Shown: positions 1 to 8,277 of the stretch, in pieces | How the letters are laid out: every line of letters starts with the position of its first letter | Numbering within the stretch: position 1 is the stretch's first letter | Assembly: GCF_019733355.1 (NCBI RefSeq) | Contig: NZ_JAIHLQ010000001.1 | Span: forward strand, 248,001-312,000 | Reading direction: 5' to 3' | Source: Pseudomonas baetica | Lineage (GTDB): Bacteria > Pseudomonadota > Gammaproteobacteria > Pseudomonadales > Pseudomonadaceae | DNA length: 64,000 nt | The notes under the pieces: model-generated | Database searches by the model: none | What the model was told of the DNA's origin: nothing | What the model saw: the letters and a program-made list of their open reading frames with translations, nothing else | Position numbers and translations under genes: made by a program

Positions 1-608
1 GCCTCGTGTGGGCATGGCTCGACATGTGGGAAAGCCCGATGCCGAGCCAGGCCCATCACTGGTGCGGCATGCTCGGTTTGCCACGCGAACTTGAACTGTG
101 CGCCGATCGCCTTTGCGTGTTTCCGGCACGGGAGCTCACCGCTCTGCGCAAGACGCTATTGCCTAGCACGCCGTGGTGGGAGGAGTCGGGAGCCCGGTGG
201 GTGCCAGAAGTGAGTGGCGATATGCTCGAAATCCATGTGCATCTGGACTTGCTCGGCTGTACCGACGGCCACCTGGGCATCGCCTTGCGCTGCAGCGTCG
301 ATGGCCAGGAAGAAACCCGGCTCTACTACGATGCGGCACTACAGCGTCTGGTGCTTGACCGTAGCCGCTCGGGTGCGCAAGTCACAGGTCAACGCAGCGT
401 GTCGATAGACCCGACACATGAGCGACTGGAACTGCGGGTGTTCCTGGATCGCTCGTCCATTGAGGTGTTCGACGAAAACGGGCGCTTCAGCCTCAGCAGT
501 CGCCTCTACCCACAGCCCGGCAGTCTGGGTGTGAAGCTTCTTGCAAGCGGCAGTGGCGGGCGCGTCTCGATTCCCAGGGCATGGCCTCTCGCCTCGGGAT
601 GGCTATGA
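1..608 (+). CDS. Sucrose-6-phosphate hydrolase / beta-fructofuranosidase (GH32), 5'-truncated
   Basis: The frame is open from the window edge, so this is the C-terminal ~200 residues of a longer protein. GH32 enzymes hydrolyse the glucose-fructose bond of sucrose or sucrose-6-phosphate. What is seen is the end of the five-bladed propeller (WAWLDMW, then LGLPREL, which matches the conserved 'tLPREL' segment) and the C-terminal beta-sandwich with the family motif LDRSSIEVFDENG. The catalytic nucleophile lies upstream of the window. The LacI-type gene 75 bp downstream on the same strand fits a sucrose-use locus. The family call is firm; whether the substrate is phosphorylated cannot be told from this fragment. 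Confidence 0.88.
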   Translation, partial: LVWAWLDMWESPMPSQAHHWCGMLGLPRELELCADRLCVFPARELTALRKTLLPSTPWWEESGARWVPEVSGDMLEIHVHLDLLGCTDGHLGIALRCSVDGQEETRLYYDAALQRLVLDRSRSGAQVTGQRSVSIDPTHERLELRVFLDRSSIEVFDENGRFSLSSRLYPQPGSLGVKLLASGSGGRVSIPRAWPLASGWL

Positions 609-683
609 GCAGCGTCACTCGAGTCGCGAGAAGCGCGGGCGATGTGTCATGATTCTGCGTCAATCTGATCGGTTTCGCCTGAC

Positions 684-1676
684 ATGACTTCAGTGAAAGA
701 CGTTGCACTGCTGGCCGGCGTGTCCCTGATGACGGTTTCTCGAGCGCTCAACAACCCGGAAAAACTGAGCCCCGAAACCCTTCTGCGGGTGCGTCGCGCC
801 ATCGATGAACTGCAATTCGTACCGAGCTTGTCGGCGCGCAAAATGCGCGGCGACAACCTCCAGTCGCGAACCATCGGTGTGTTCGCGCTGGACACCGCGA
901 CCACACCGTTTGCCGTCGAGTTGCTGCTGTCCATTGAACAGACCGCGCAGCAGGCGGGCTGGAATGTGTTCATCCTCAACCTGTTGAGCAACCCACCCAC
1001 CGACCAAAACATCGATCTGATGTTGTCGCACCGTCCCGACGGGCTGATCTTCAGCGCCATGGGCTTTCGCCAGGTGTGCATTCCCGAGCGTTTGAAGAGC
1101 AAACCCCTGGTACTTGCCAATTGCCTGGCGGATGACAGTCGCCTGGTGAGTTATGTGCCCGACGACGAAACGGGGCAGTATCGCGCTGTACATCACGCAT
1201 TGAGCCAAGGCTATCGGCGCCCTCTGTGTATCAATCTGCCAAAACAGAGTCTGGCCTGGGACCTGCGACAAAAAGGCTTGCAGCGTGCCTGCCAGGCATT
1301 TGGCCTTGCGCCTGACGCAGTCCTGCAATACGACCTTTGCGATCATGATGCCTATGGTGAAGCCGCCGCCATCCTCGACCGGCACATCATTGATGGTCGT
1401 CCCCAATTCGACATTCTGATCTGTGGCAACGACCGCATTGCCTTTTGTGCCTATCAGTTACTGTTGGGCCGTGGCCTGAAAATTCCCGACGATGTCGCCG
1501 TTCTCGGCTACGACAACATGATCGGTATCGCTGAGCTGTTCATCCCGCCGCTGACCACAGTGCAACTGCCGTACTACGAGATCGGTCGCAAGGCTGCCCG
1601 GCACCTGATCGAGTCCCTCGACGAATCGGGAGCCCAGCCAGTTGATTGTCCATTGGTGGTCAGGGCATCACTATAA
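684..1676 (+). CDS. LacI-family transcriptional regulator (probably of sucrose use)
   Basis: 330 residues, full length for a LacI repressor. Residues ~3-25 form the helix-turn-helix (SVKDVALLAGVSLMTVSRAL), followed by the hinge helix. From ~60 comes a periplasmic-binding-protein-like sensor domain, starting IGVFALDT, with VLGYDN and PPLTTVQLP near the C-terminus. It follows the GH32 gene on the same strand, so it most likely represses the sucrose genes and is relieved by sucrose, fructose or a phosphate ester; the ligand is inferred from position only. No clear Shine-Dalgarno precedes the ATG, and I found no convincing operator in the 75-bp gap; the regulated promoter is probably outside the window. 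Confidence 0.88.
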   Translation: MTSVKDVALLAGVSLMTVSRALNNPEKLSPETLLRVRRAIDELQFVPSLSARKMRGDNLQSRTIGVFALDTATTPFAVELLLSIEQTAQQAGWNVFILNLLSNPPTDQNIDLMLSHRPDGLIFSAMGFRQVCIPERLKSKPLVLANCLADDSRLVSYVPDDETGQYRAVHHALSQGYRRPLCINLPKQSLAWDLRQKGLQRACQAFGLAPDAVLQYDLCDHDAYGEAAAILDRHIIDGRPQFDILICGNDRIAFCAYQLLLGRGLKIPDDVAVLGYDNMIGIAELFIPPLTTVQLPYYEIGRKAARHLIESLDESGAQPVDCPLVVRASL

Positions 1677-1742
1677 GCATTAGGTGATAGCACACCCGCC
1701 TGCTTTCGATTGGCCATTCGCCTGTCACGCACCCATCGGTGT

Positions 1743-2222
1743 TCAGCCTTCGGCGAACTCGCGCAGCACCTTGCCATCCATGCGATACCTCACCCATTCT
1801 TCCTGTGGTTGGGCGCCGAGGGATTTGTAGAAGTCGATGGCCGGGGTGTTCCAGTCGAGCACGCTCCATTCGAAGCGGCCGCAGTCGTTGTCGCAGGCGA
1901 TTTTTGCCAGATGGCGCAACAGGGTTTTGCCGGCGCCGCCACCGCGTTGTTCCGGGGTGATATAGAGGTCTTCGAGGTACAGGCAGTTGCTGCCCAGCCA
2001 GGTCGAATAGCTGAAGAAGAACACTGCAAAACCGATGGGCAGGCCGTCGCGCAGGCAAATCAGGCCATGGGCGGTGGCGCCTTCGCCGAACAGGCTGCGT
2101 TCGATGTCGACGACGCTGGCGATGACTTCGTGGCGAGCCTTTTCGAAATCTGCCAGTTCGGTGATGAAGGCGAGGATCTGCGGTGCATCGCTGGGGGTCG
2201 CCGGGCGGATTTCGATCGTCAT
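1743..2222 (-). CDS. GNAT family N-acetyltransferase
   Basis: 159 residues from the ATG of MTIEIRPATPSDA. A longer open frame reaches 2294, but alignment to the usual GNAT beginning (IRPATPSDAPQI) favours the inner start. The acetyl-CoA pyrophosphate loop is visible as QRGGGAGKTLL (R/Q-x-x-G-x-G/A) at ~residues 96-106, and the ending WSVLDWNTPAIDFYKSLGAQ is the classical motif B. This is the diamine N-acetyltransferase-like branch (FFFSYSTWLGSNCLYLEDLYI), but the substrate cannot be assigned. It is a single gene, convergent with the LacI gene. Confidence 0.85.
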   Translation of the reverse strand: MTIEIRPATPSDAPQILAFITELADFEKARHEVIASVVDIERSLFGEGATAHGLICLRDGLPIGFAVFFFSYSTWLGSNCLYLEDLYITPEQRGGGAGKTLLRHLAKIACDNDCGRFEWSVLDWNTPAIDFYKSLGAQPQEEWVRYRMDGKVLREFAEG

Positions 2223-2373
2223 GGACGGGCCTTGTTGGAAAATGGAAAGCGCCATACTAAGGCGCGACGGAGCGCTCGTCACATGGCAATTCAACGCTTA
2301 ACCTTGGCAGGGCCGGACAGCTGATGTTTTAACGCCGCGCCCAGAGCAATGGCGCTCACCTCAAAGGATGCTA

Positions 2374-3027
2374 ATGAACCCTAACGCTTTTGTACCACTG
2401 GCGACGTTGGCAACGGATCTACTGCCCCACGCCCTTGAGCCTTCAGACGACGGTGCTCACGACCTCGCGCACCTGCAGCGGGTCTGGCACAACGTGCGTA
2501 CGTTGCAGGCCGAGGAAGGCGGGGATCTTGAAATGATGCTAGCCGCGGTGCTGTTGCACGATTGCGTGGCCATCGAAAAGAACTCGCCGCAGCGCTCGCA
2601 GGCCTCGCGTCTGGCGGCGGAAAAAGCGTCAACGGTGCTGGCAGAACTGAACTGGCCGTCAGCAAAAATCGCCGCCGTTGCCCACGCCATTGAGGCGCAC
2701 AGTTTTTCCGCCAACATCGCCGCGCTTACCCTCGAAGCAAAAATCGTCCAGGACGCCGACCGTCTCGACTCACTGGGCATGCTCGGCGTCGCCCGCACGT
2801 TCTATGTTGCCGGGCGTATGGGCTCGGCGCTTTACGACCCGCAAGATCCCGAAGCGAAAGAACGCGACTACGACGACACACGTTTCTGCCTCGATCATTT
2901 CCAGACCAAACTGCTGCACCTCGCCGACGGTTTCCAGACCGCCGCCGGTCAGCGCCTGGCGCTGATCCGTCATCAACGCCTTAAGGGTTTCATGGAGCAA
3001 TTGAAGGAAGAAATCGGGGTCGCCTGA
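2374..3027 (+). CDS. HD-domain phosphohydrolase (YedJ-like)
   Basis: About 217 residues. HD-domain metal hydrolases cleave phosphate esters or phosphodiesters. Metal ligands are visible as an N-terminal His (HDLAHLQRVW), the HD doublet in VLLHDCVAIEK (~residue 62) and QDADRLDSLG (~130), the standard spacing for this family. Two in-frame ATGs exist (2368 and 2374). The purine-rich AAAGG lies flush against the first but at the right distance from the second, so 2374 is preferred. No operon partner is visible. The substrate is unknown. Confidence 0.85.
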   Translation: MNPNAFVPLATLATDLLPHALEPSDDGAHDLAHLQRVWHNVRTLQAEEGGDLEMMLAAVLLHDCVAIEKNSPQRSQASRLAAEKASTVLAELNWPSAKIAAVAHAIEAHSFSANIAALTLEAKIVQDADRLDSLGMLGVARTFYVAGRMGSALYDPQDPEAKERDYDDTRFCLDHFQTKLLHLADGFQTAAGQRLALIRHQRLKGFMEQLKEEIGVA

Positions 3028-3124
3028 GTGCAATCGCGCTCGACCGTTCGTCGCTCATCAGGCACCAATCCGATTCGAGGGCAGACCAACGACAGGTAAG
3101 GATTTCAATCACTGGAGAAGCCCT

Positions 3125-3454
3125 ATGATCCCGTCAAGGTTGACCGCCCTCGTATTCACCGCACTGCTCTGCCCCGCGGCATTCGCCGCCACCGCTACAG
3201 GAACCGGCCCGACCGATCCGGTCGAACACCCCAAAGCCCCCGCCATCCAGAGTACCCCCGGCATGAACACCGATGGTTCGGGTGTCGACGTTGCTCCGCC
3301 GCCAGCCACCGGCACCGACCCGCGCACCCAGGGTAACGATCCTGGACGTCAGGGCGGCACGTCCGGCAACCCGGTGCCACCTGTGAACTCAGGTGCCGGC
3401 GCGAGTTCGAAAACCACCACCGGTGGTTCGGGTTCCGAGGGTTCCAGTCAGTAG
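3125..3454 (+). CDS. Secreted low-complexity Pro/Gly/Thr-rich protein
   Basis: 109 residues. Residues 1-22 are a clear Sec signal peptide (MIPSR, hydrophobic core, AFA|AT cleavage site). The mature part is almost devoid of hydrophobic residues and rich in Pro, Gly, Thr and Ser (VAPPPATGTDPRTQGNDPG...), so it is probably intrinsically disordered in the periplasm. GGAG seven bases before the ATG supports the start. No domain is recognised and I assign no function. The next small gene follows after 44 bp and may be co-transcribed. Confidence 0.7.
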   Translation: MIPSRLTALVFTALLCPAAFAATATGTGPTDPVEHPKAPAIQSTPGMNTDGSGVDVAPPPATGTDPRTQGNDPGRQGGTSGNPVPPVNSGAGASSKTTTGGSGSEGSSQ

Positions 3455-3498
3455 TTCGCCGACGCGAGCGTCCTATTCACATCCATGAAGAGGTAACC

Positions 3499-3756
3499 AT
3501 GAACGTCGATAAAAACCTGGAAAAAGAAGTCCTCACTCGCCTGTTGCACGCCCACCCAAGTGGTTTGGGCAAAGAGGTGCTGGACAATTATCGCGGGGAG
3601 AAAGTCGTGGCCAGCGCCCTCGCCGCTTTGCAGGATCGCGGGCTGATTCACCATGGTCATGTGACGTGCAACGAGGCTGGCGAACATTCGTTGCACCTGC
3701 CGATCAAGCTCAGTGCAGCCGGGGTTGAAGCGGCGCGCAAGCTGGATCTGCAGTAG
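3499..3756 (+). CDS. Small hypothetical protein, winged-helix-like
   Basis: 85 residues, start supported by AGAGGT before the ATG. The pattern LEKEVLTRLLHAHPSGLGKEVL ... VVASALAALQDRGLI ... ITLSAAGVEAAR-like ending (here IKLSAAGVEAARKLDL) resembles small winged-helix proteins in which an 'LxxxGLI' recognition helix is followed by a beta wing. That is a by-eye fold impression only. It follows the secreted protein gene and is convergent with the PfkB kinase. Confidence 0.65.
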   Translation: MNVDKNLEKEVLTRLLHAHPSGLGKEVLDNYRGEKVVASALAALQDRGLIHHGHVTCNEAGEHSLHLPIKLSAAGVEAARKLDLQ

Positions 3757-3795
3757 TCGCCGGGCCGTTCGCTGCACGTGCGGCGGACGGCCGAA

Positions 3796-4716
3796 TCAGC
3801 CTGCGCTGATCAGCGCATCCACCTCAGTACTCGGCGGCGCGGTTGCCGGCCCCCAGCGAGTCACCGCCAATGCTGCGGCCGCATTCGCCCGCCGTGCGGC
3901 GTCAAATGCCGAAAGCCCCTGCGCCAACCCGGCCACAAATACCCCCGCATGGGCATCACCGGCACCATTGCTGTCCACCGCTTTCACGGCAAACCCAGGG
4001 ACATGCCGACGCTCGTCAGCCTGCTGAACCCAGCACCCTTGCGGCCCGTCGCGCACCACCATCAGCACATCACTGGGCAGGTATTCTGCGAGGCGATCAA
4101 GCGCAACAGAAATCTCTTCAGCCCCGGTAAAGCGCCGCGCTTCGACGTTGTTGCTGGTCCACACGTCGATGCGTGGCAACAACGCCTGCATCAGCGGCGA
4201 GTCCGGCGCTTCGACGAGCGGCCCCGGATCGAACACCACACTGATCGACGCCGGCAATGCCAGCGTCCAGTCGAGCAAGGCTTGGGCCTTGCCTTCGTGC
4301 AGCAGGCTGTAGCCGCTGAGATAGACATAATCGCCCGCCTCGGCCGCCACGCTGTTCAAATCGGCCTCGGTCACCTCACCTTCGGCACCGATGTAGGAAA
4401 TGAAACTGCGCTCGGCCGAAGCATCGGTCAGCGCCACACACAAACCGGTGTCGCGTTGCGCGGGTGTGTTGATGCCGATATGAATGCCTTCAGCGTTCAT
4501 CGCCTGGCGCGCCAGATCGCCGAAACGCCCCGTGCCGTGACGACCGAGATAGACAACCGGCAGACCATTACGCACGGCCGCCGCCATCACATTGAAGCCA
4601 CCGCCCGCCTCGAAACCGGCAGACTGCGCCAGCACGTCACCGCCGACTTGCGGCAGTTTTTCCACGGCCATGACCAGGTCGATGATGACCTGGCCGGTGT
4701 GCAACATCTTAGGCAT
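3796..4716 (-). CDS. PfkB-family sugar/nucleoside kinase (YegV-like)
   Basis: 306 residues from the ATG of MPKMLHTGQVIID, which overlaps the permease stop by 8 bp; further in-frame ATGs lie close by and the exact start is uncertain. PfkB (ribokinase) enzymes transfer phosphate from ATP to a sugar or nucleoside hydroxyl. Seen are the N-terminal GG motif (GFEAGGGFNVMAAAVRNG) and the C-terminal signature DSNGAGDAHAGVF near residue 255, with the catalytic Asp of GAGD. It is last in an operon of GntR regulator, ADP-ribosylglycohydrolase and NCS1 permease. The context suggests a ribosylated substrate, but the specificity is unknown. Confidence 0.88.
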   Translation of the reverse strand: MPKMLHTGQVIIDLVMAVEKLPQVGGDVLAQSAGFEAGGGFNVMAAAVRNGLPVVYLGRHGTGRFGDLARQAMNAEGIHIGINTPAQRDTGLCVALTDASAERSFISYIGAEGEVTEADLNSVAAEAGDYVYLSGYSLLHEGKAQALLDWTLALPASISVVFDPGPLVEAPDSPLMQALLPRIDVWTSNNVEARRFTGAEEISVALDRLAEYLPSDVLMVVRDGPQGCWVQQADERRHVPGFAVKAVDSNGAGDAHAGVFVAGLAQGLSAFDAARRANAAAALAVTRWGPATAPPSTEVDALISAG

Positions 4717-6175
4717 GAGCATTCTCGACTTGCGCGGCGCGGCGATCTTTCGCCCCGCCGAGTAGGAAGTAAATGCCACCGGCCACCACGAACGTCACGA
4801 TCCAGCCGAGACCGTTGTGGCCCAGCCACGAATCAGACAGGAAGCCCTTGAACCAGACGTTTTCGGCGGTGGTGCCAATGGTGGTGAAACTGAAACCCAG
4901 CACGATGGCCATCGCCCACGCCCCGAATGCGCGCCACTCGATCCCACCGTGATACCAGTAGGCGCTGCTCGGGCTGACGTCGAGCAGGTCTTTGGGGCTG
5001 TAGTAATGACGATGAATCAGGTCGACCACAAAGATCCCGACCCACGCGGTGATCGGCACCGCCAGCAGGGAAATGAAGGTGATGAACGGGCCGTAGAAAC
5101 TGTCGGCGATCAGCATGAAGTAAATCGAACCGGCGAAGATTGCGACGATGTCGACCACCACTGCGTAGACGCGTTTGACCTTCAGGCCCAGGGTCAGCGT
5201 GGTCAATCCGGCGGAGTACACCGACAGGTTGTTCGACAGCAGCAGGCCACCGAATGCGGTGATCAGGTACGGCACGGCCATCCACGTCGGCAGCATGTCG
5301 CGTATCGCCACGATCGGGTCAGTCGCCGATGCCAGGTCGTTATTGCCCACCGACAACAGCCCGCCGAGGGTGATCAGCAACACCAGCGGAATCCCCGCAC
5401 CGAACGCCGCCGACGCCACCAGACGCACGGCTTTGACACTGCGATGCTGATAACGCGACATGTCGGCGCCGGCATTGGCCCAGCCGATCCCGGTGCCGGC
5501 GGCCATGGTACCGATACCGATCATCATGGCGCTCATCGGCGCTGGCGTGGCGTTGAACACCGCGCTCCAGTCGATGGTGGCGCAAAGGAAACCGCCGACC
5601 AGAATATTCAGCGCGCCGAACACGTAAGTCGCCCACTTCTGGATGACCAGCAAAGTCGCATGGCCGAGGCCGGAGACCGAGAGGGTCAGCAGCACGAAAA
5701 TCGCGATGAACATCAGCGTCAGCAGCGGGGCACTTTTTGCCTCGACCGGCGAGCCGAACAGGATCGAACACAGCGACAGCAGCACGAATGCGGCGGTGGT
5801 GGTGTTGACGGTTTCCCAACCCAGACGCGACATCAGCGAGACCAGGGTCGGGCCGATGTTGCCGCGCACACCGAAGATCGCCCGCGACAAGGTCAGGCTC
5901 GGCGCGCGGCCACGACGACCGGCGATGGAGATGATCCCGACCACCGCAAACGAGCCAGCGGCGCCGATGATCGCGACGATGATCGCCTGCCAGATCGCCA
6001 ACCCGCGAAACGCGACCAGCGTCGCGCCCAGCGGCAAGCCGAGAATGGAAATGTTGGCCGCGAACCAGACCCAGAACAATTGCAGCGGGTGGCCGTTGCA
6101 CTCGGCTTCCGGCACCGGCTCGATGCCGCGTGTTTCCAGTTGCCCGGCGCTTTGCCCGACGTTTGATGAACTCAT
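4709..6175 (-). CDS. NCS1-family permease (purine-cytosine permease-like)
   Basis: 488 residues from the ATG of MSSSNVGQSAG, which has AGGAG seven bases upstream. NCS1 carriers are 12-helix symporters for nucleobases, hydantoins, vitamins and some nucleosides. The N-terminal LFWVWFAANISILGLPLGA, the glycine-rich GNIGPTLVSLMSRLGWETVNTTTAAFVL and many hydrophobic stretches fit the CodB/PUCC branch. It lies between the ADP-ribosylglycohydrolase gene and the kinase gene and overlaps the latter, so it most likely imports the compound those enzymes process. In the similar E. coli yeg operon this position is taken by a NupG-type nucleoside transporter. Confidence 0.9.
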   Translation of the reverse strand: MSSSNVGQSAGQLETRGIEPVPEAECNGHPLQLFWVWFAANISILGLPLGATLVAFRGLAIWQAIIVAIIGAAGSFAVVGIISIAGRRGRAPSLTLSRAIFGVRGNIGPTLVSLMSRLGWETVNTTTAAFVLLSLCSILFGSPVEAKSAPLLTLMFIAIFVLLTLSVSGLGHATLLVIQKWATYVFGALNILVGGFLCATIDWSAVFNATPAPMSAMMIGIGTMAAGTGIGWANAGADMSRYQHRSVKAVRLVASAAFGAGIPLVLLITLGGLLSVGNNDLASATDPIVAIRDMLPTWMAVPYLITAFGGLLLSNNLSVYSAGLTTLTLGLKVKRVYAVVVDIVAIFAGSIYFMLIADSFYGPFITFISLLAVPITAWVGIFVVDLIHRHYYSPKDLLDVSPSSAYWYHGGIEWRAFGAWAMAIVLGFSFTTIGTTAENVWFKGFLSDSWLGHNGLGWIVTFVVAGGIYFLLGGAKDRRAAQVENAHA

Positions 6176-6300
6176 GAAAGTGCTCCTGTTTGCCTTTTTT
6201 GTGGTTGTGGCAATGACGCAGAACAACAAGACATCCCCGGCCGTCCTGGGCCTGTCCGTGCGATCCATTGCGGGTTGAAAATTCAAGAATGCGGTGCGCC

Positions 6301-6365
6301 ATTCGCGAGCAAGCTCGCTCCCACAGGTACAGCGTGATCCTTGTGGGAGCGAGCCTGCTCGCGAA
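6301..6365. repeat. REP palindrome pair (inverted)
   Basis: Two copies of the extragenic palindrome core (GAGCAAGCTCGCTCCCACA and its inverse TGTGGGAGCGAGCCTGCTC) face each other about 15 bp apart in the gap between the permease gene and the ADP-ribosylglycohydrolase gene. This is inside the operon, so the element would be transcribed and could form a strong hairpin that lowers distal expression or protects the upstream mRNA. Confidence 0.9.
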
Positions 6366-6378
6366 GACGCCAGCCCAA

Positions 6379-7377
6379 TCAGCGCAAGGCCAACAGACCT
6401 TGCACCAACGGTTCCAGCTCCAGATCATTGACGGTTTTCACCGTCTCGATCATCGGTGCAGGCCAAACCTCAAGGCCCAGGCAGGCCCCGAGCATTGCCC
6501 CAAGAATCGCGGCGATGGTGTCAGTGTCGCCGCCCAGACTGGCCGCCATGCACAGCGCATCAAACGCGCTCATCTCACCGACAGCCACTTGCTGCGCCAG
6601 CGCAAACGACACCACCACTGATTCTTGCGAGGCCACCGAAGTGCCGATCACGTCGTAGAGCAGATCGGCTAGCAGCACCTTGTCGCTGTCAACACTGATG
6701 GTGCGCGCCCAACTGATACGCGAAGCCATGCGCCCACCGGCCACCCAGTGGCCGTGAGATTGCGCTTGCTGAGCGATCTGCTGGCCGAGGTTCAACGCCG
6801 CGCCCAGATCCATGCCGTTGATCCCGGCTGACACCACCGCGGCCACCGCCGCCGCACTGGAGATGCCCAGCGTGGTGTTGTGGGTGACCTGACAGGCCTG
6901 CACCACCGCCGCGATAAAGCGTTCAGGGTCGGCGACATCCGCCGCGATCCCCACCGGGGTAATGCGCATCGCCGCGCCATTGGTCGTGCCGTAACGCCCA
7001 GCTTCTTCCGGCGAATGGCCGGCGAGGATCATTTCGATGGCGCGCTTGGTCGATGGGCCAAGCAAGTCCTGCGAGCCCTTGGCCTGCATCTCGGCTTCCC
7101 ACTCGATCAGCCGTTGCGCCAGTAGCGCAGGCTCGATCTGGCCGTTGCCTTCGACCAGCAACCGGCCGACCAGAATCGCCTGTTCGGTGTCGTCGGTGAT
7201 TGAACCCTTGGGCATGTTCGCGGCAATTGGTTGCAGCGGGCCGGCATCCTGCAGATCGGTGATCTGGCCGAAGCGGGCCTTGATCGTTTCGCGATTCAGC
7301 GATTGCGTCGGCATGCCCAGCGCATCACCGAGGGCCAGGCCATAGAAAGCGCCGAGGGCACGGTTGAGCGTGATCAT
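6379..7377 (-). CDS. ADP-ribosylglycohydrolase-family protein (YegU-like)
   Basis: 332 residues, typical length. Members of this family (DraG/ARH) are dinuclear Mg enzymes that cleave N- or O-glycosidic bonds to ADP-ribose or related ribosyl groups. Both metal-binding motifs are intact: TDDTEQ at residues ~61-66 and GGDTDT at ~282-287. The N-terminal ALGAFYGLALGDALGMP is the family start. Its ATG overlaps the stop of the GntR gene by 4 bp (ATGA), so the two are translationally coupled. Its placement beside a transporter and a PfkB kinase points to catabolism of an imported ribosylated compound rather than removal of protein ADP-ribosylation; that is inference. Confidence 0.9.
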   Translation of the reverse strand: MITLNRALGAFYGLALGDALGMPTQSLNRETIKARFGQITDLQDAGPLQPIAANMPKGSITDDTEQAILVGRLLVEGNGQIEPALLAQRLIEWEAEMQAKGSQDLLGPSTKRAIEMILAGHSPEEAGRYGTTNGAAMRITPVGIAADVADPERFIAAVVQACQVTHNTTLGISSAAAVAAVVSAGINGMDLGAALNLGQQIAQQAQSHGHWVAGGRMASRISWARTISVDSDKVLLADLLYDVIGTSVASQESVVVSFALAQQVAVGEMSAFDALCMAASLGGDTDTIAAILGAMLGACLGLEVWPAPMIETVKTVNDLELEPLVQGLLALR

Positions 7378-8087
7378 TTCGACTCTCCAAACTGCAGGTG
7401 CAGACGAAAATGCACCGGATCGAGCAGGCTTTCGACCAATTCCATGAAACGGTTCTGCCGGTCGTAGGTGGTGCGCAGGGCCTTAAGGAATACCGTGCCC
7501 ACCGGGCGACCAAGCAACTCGGCATCTTCGGCATTCAACGGTTCAGCACCGATCCACTGATCACCGCGCTCGCCGATATAGCCATAGGCGGCCAGAGTGA
7601 TGGTCAGGGAGTTGTCGATCAGACCGACGCGCGGCAGGCTTTCCAGGCCGCCGGTGGCCGGCATCAATGAGCGTTCGAGGGACACCAGCGTGCCATCGTT
7701 GGAACGACGACGGCGGTCGAGGGTGATGAACTGGTCGGTACCGAAACGCGCCAGCAAGTCGGGCCGGGTCACGGCTTCCAGACGCAGCACTTCAGTGTTG
7801 ATCAGCGCACCGCTGTCGGCCAGTGCCTGCGCCCAGCCGCTGCGCTGGTCAAGCGCCACGCCGTCAAACGTGACGATGGAGCCGACACCGCTTTGCGTGG
7901 CGATGTACTTGCGCCGCTTCAGTTCGGCGAGCGCTTCGCGCAAGGTGCCACGGCTGACTTTGAATTCTTGAGCCAACTGATGTTCGCCGGGCAACAGAAA
8001 GCCGTCCTCCATGAGGCCGCTTTCGATGCGCCGGACGAGTTCGTCGACCACCCGTTGTTTCTTGTCAAATCGTACCTGTCTAATCAT
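7374..8087 (-). CDS. GntR-family (HutC/UTRA type) regulator, YegW-like
   Basis: 237 residues from the ATG of MIRQVRFDKKQRVVDEL; a longer frame to 8171 lacks homology-like sequence. Residues ~8-70 form the GntR winged helix (LLPGEHQLAQEFKVSRGTLREALAELKRRKYI), and ~85-230 a UTRA ligand-binding domain (SLERSLMPATGGLESLPRVGLIDNS ... AEDAELLGRPVGTVFLKALRTTYD). It heads an operon with the ADP-ribosylglycohydrolase, NCS1 permease and PfkB kinase genes, and probably senses their substrate or a phosphorylated product. The repeated GTAC half-sites around its start codon (8070-8092) are a weak candidate for an autoregulatory operator. Confidence 0.88.
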   Translation of the reverse strand: MIRQVRFDKKQRVVDELVRRIESGLMEDGFLLPGEHQLAQEFKVSRGTLREALAELKRRKYIATQSGVGSIVTFDGVALDQRSGWAQALADSGALINTEVLRLEAVTRPDLLARFGTDQFITLDRRRRSNDGTLVSLERSLMPATGGLESLPRVGLIDNSLTITLAAYGYIGERGDQWIGAEPLNAEDAELLGRPVGTVFLKALRTTYDRQNRFMELVESLLDPVHFRLHLQFGESK

Positions 8088-8169
8088 GTACAAAGTGATA
8101 ACCGAAACGGGCTCGGACAAGCAAGGAGAATTTAGGAGATTAGATAGAAGGCGGGGACAGTTGCGGTCC

Positions 8170-8264
8170 ATTGTCGGAGCGAGCCTGCTCGCGAAGACGT
8201 CGGGTCAGTCAACATTTCCGGCGACTGGTTCAACGCTTTCGCGAGCAGGCTCTCGCCCACAAGG
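8170..8264. repeat. REP palindrome pair
   Basis: Inverted REP cores (CGGAGCGAGCCTGCTCGCGAA at the left and TTTCGCGAGCAGGCTCTCGCC at the right) bound a ~40-bp spacer between araH and the GntR gene. A run of nine G residues follows at 8269-8277, directly against the araH stop codon. Confidence 0.88.
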
Positions 8265-8277
8265 ATGAGGGGGGGGG

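Noticed and set aside
3778..6166. Long plus-strand frames opposite the PfkB kinase and NCS1 permease genes
   Set aside because: Gln/His/Arg-rich translations typical of antisense frames; the minus-strand proteins have full family motifs and coupled start signals.
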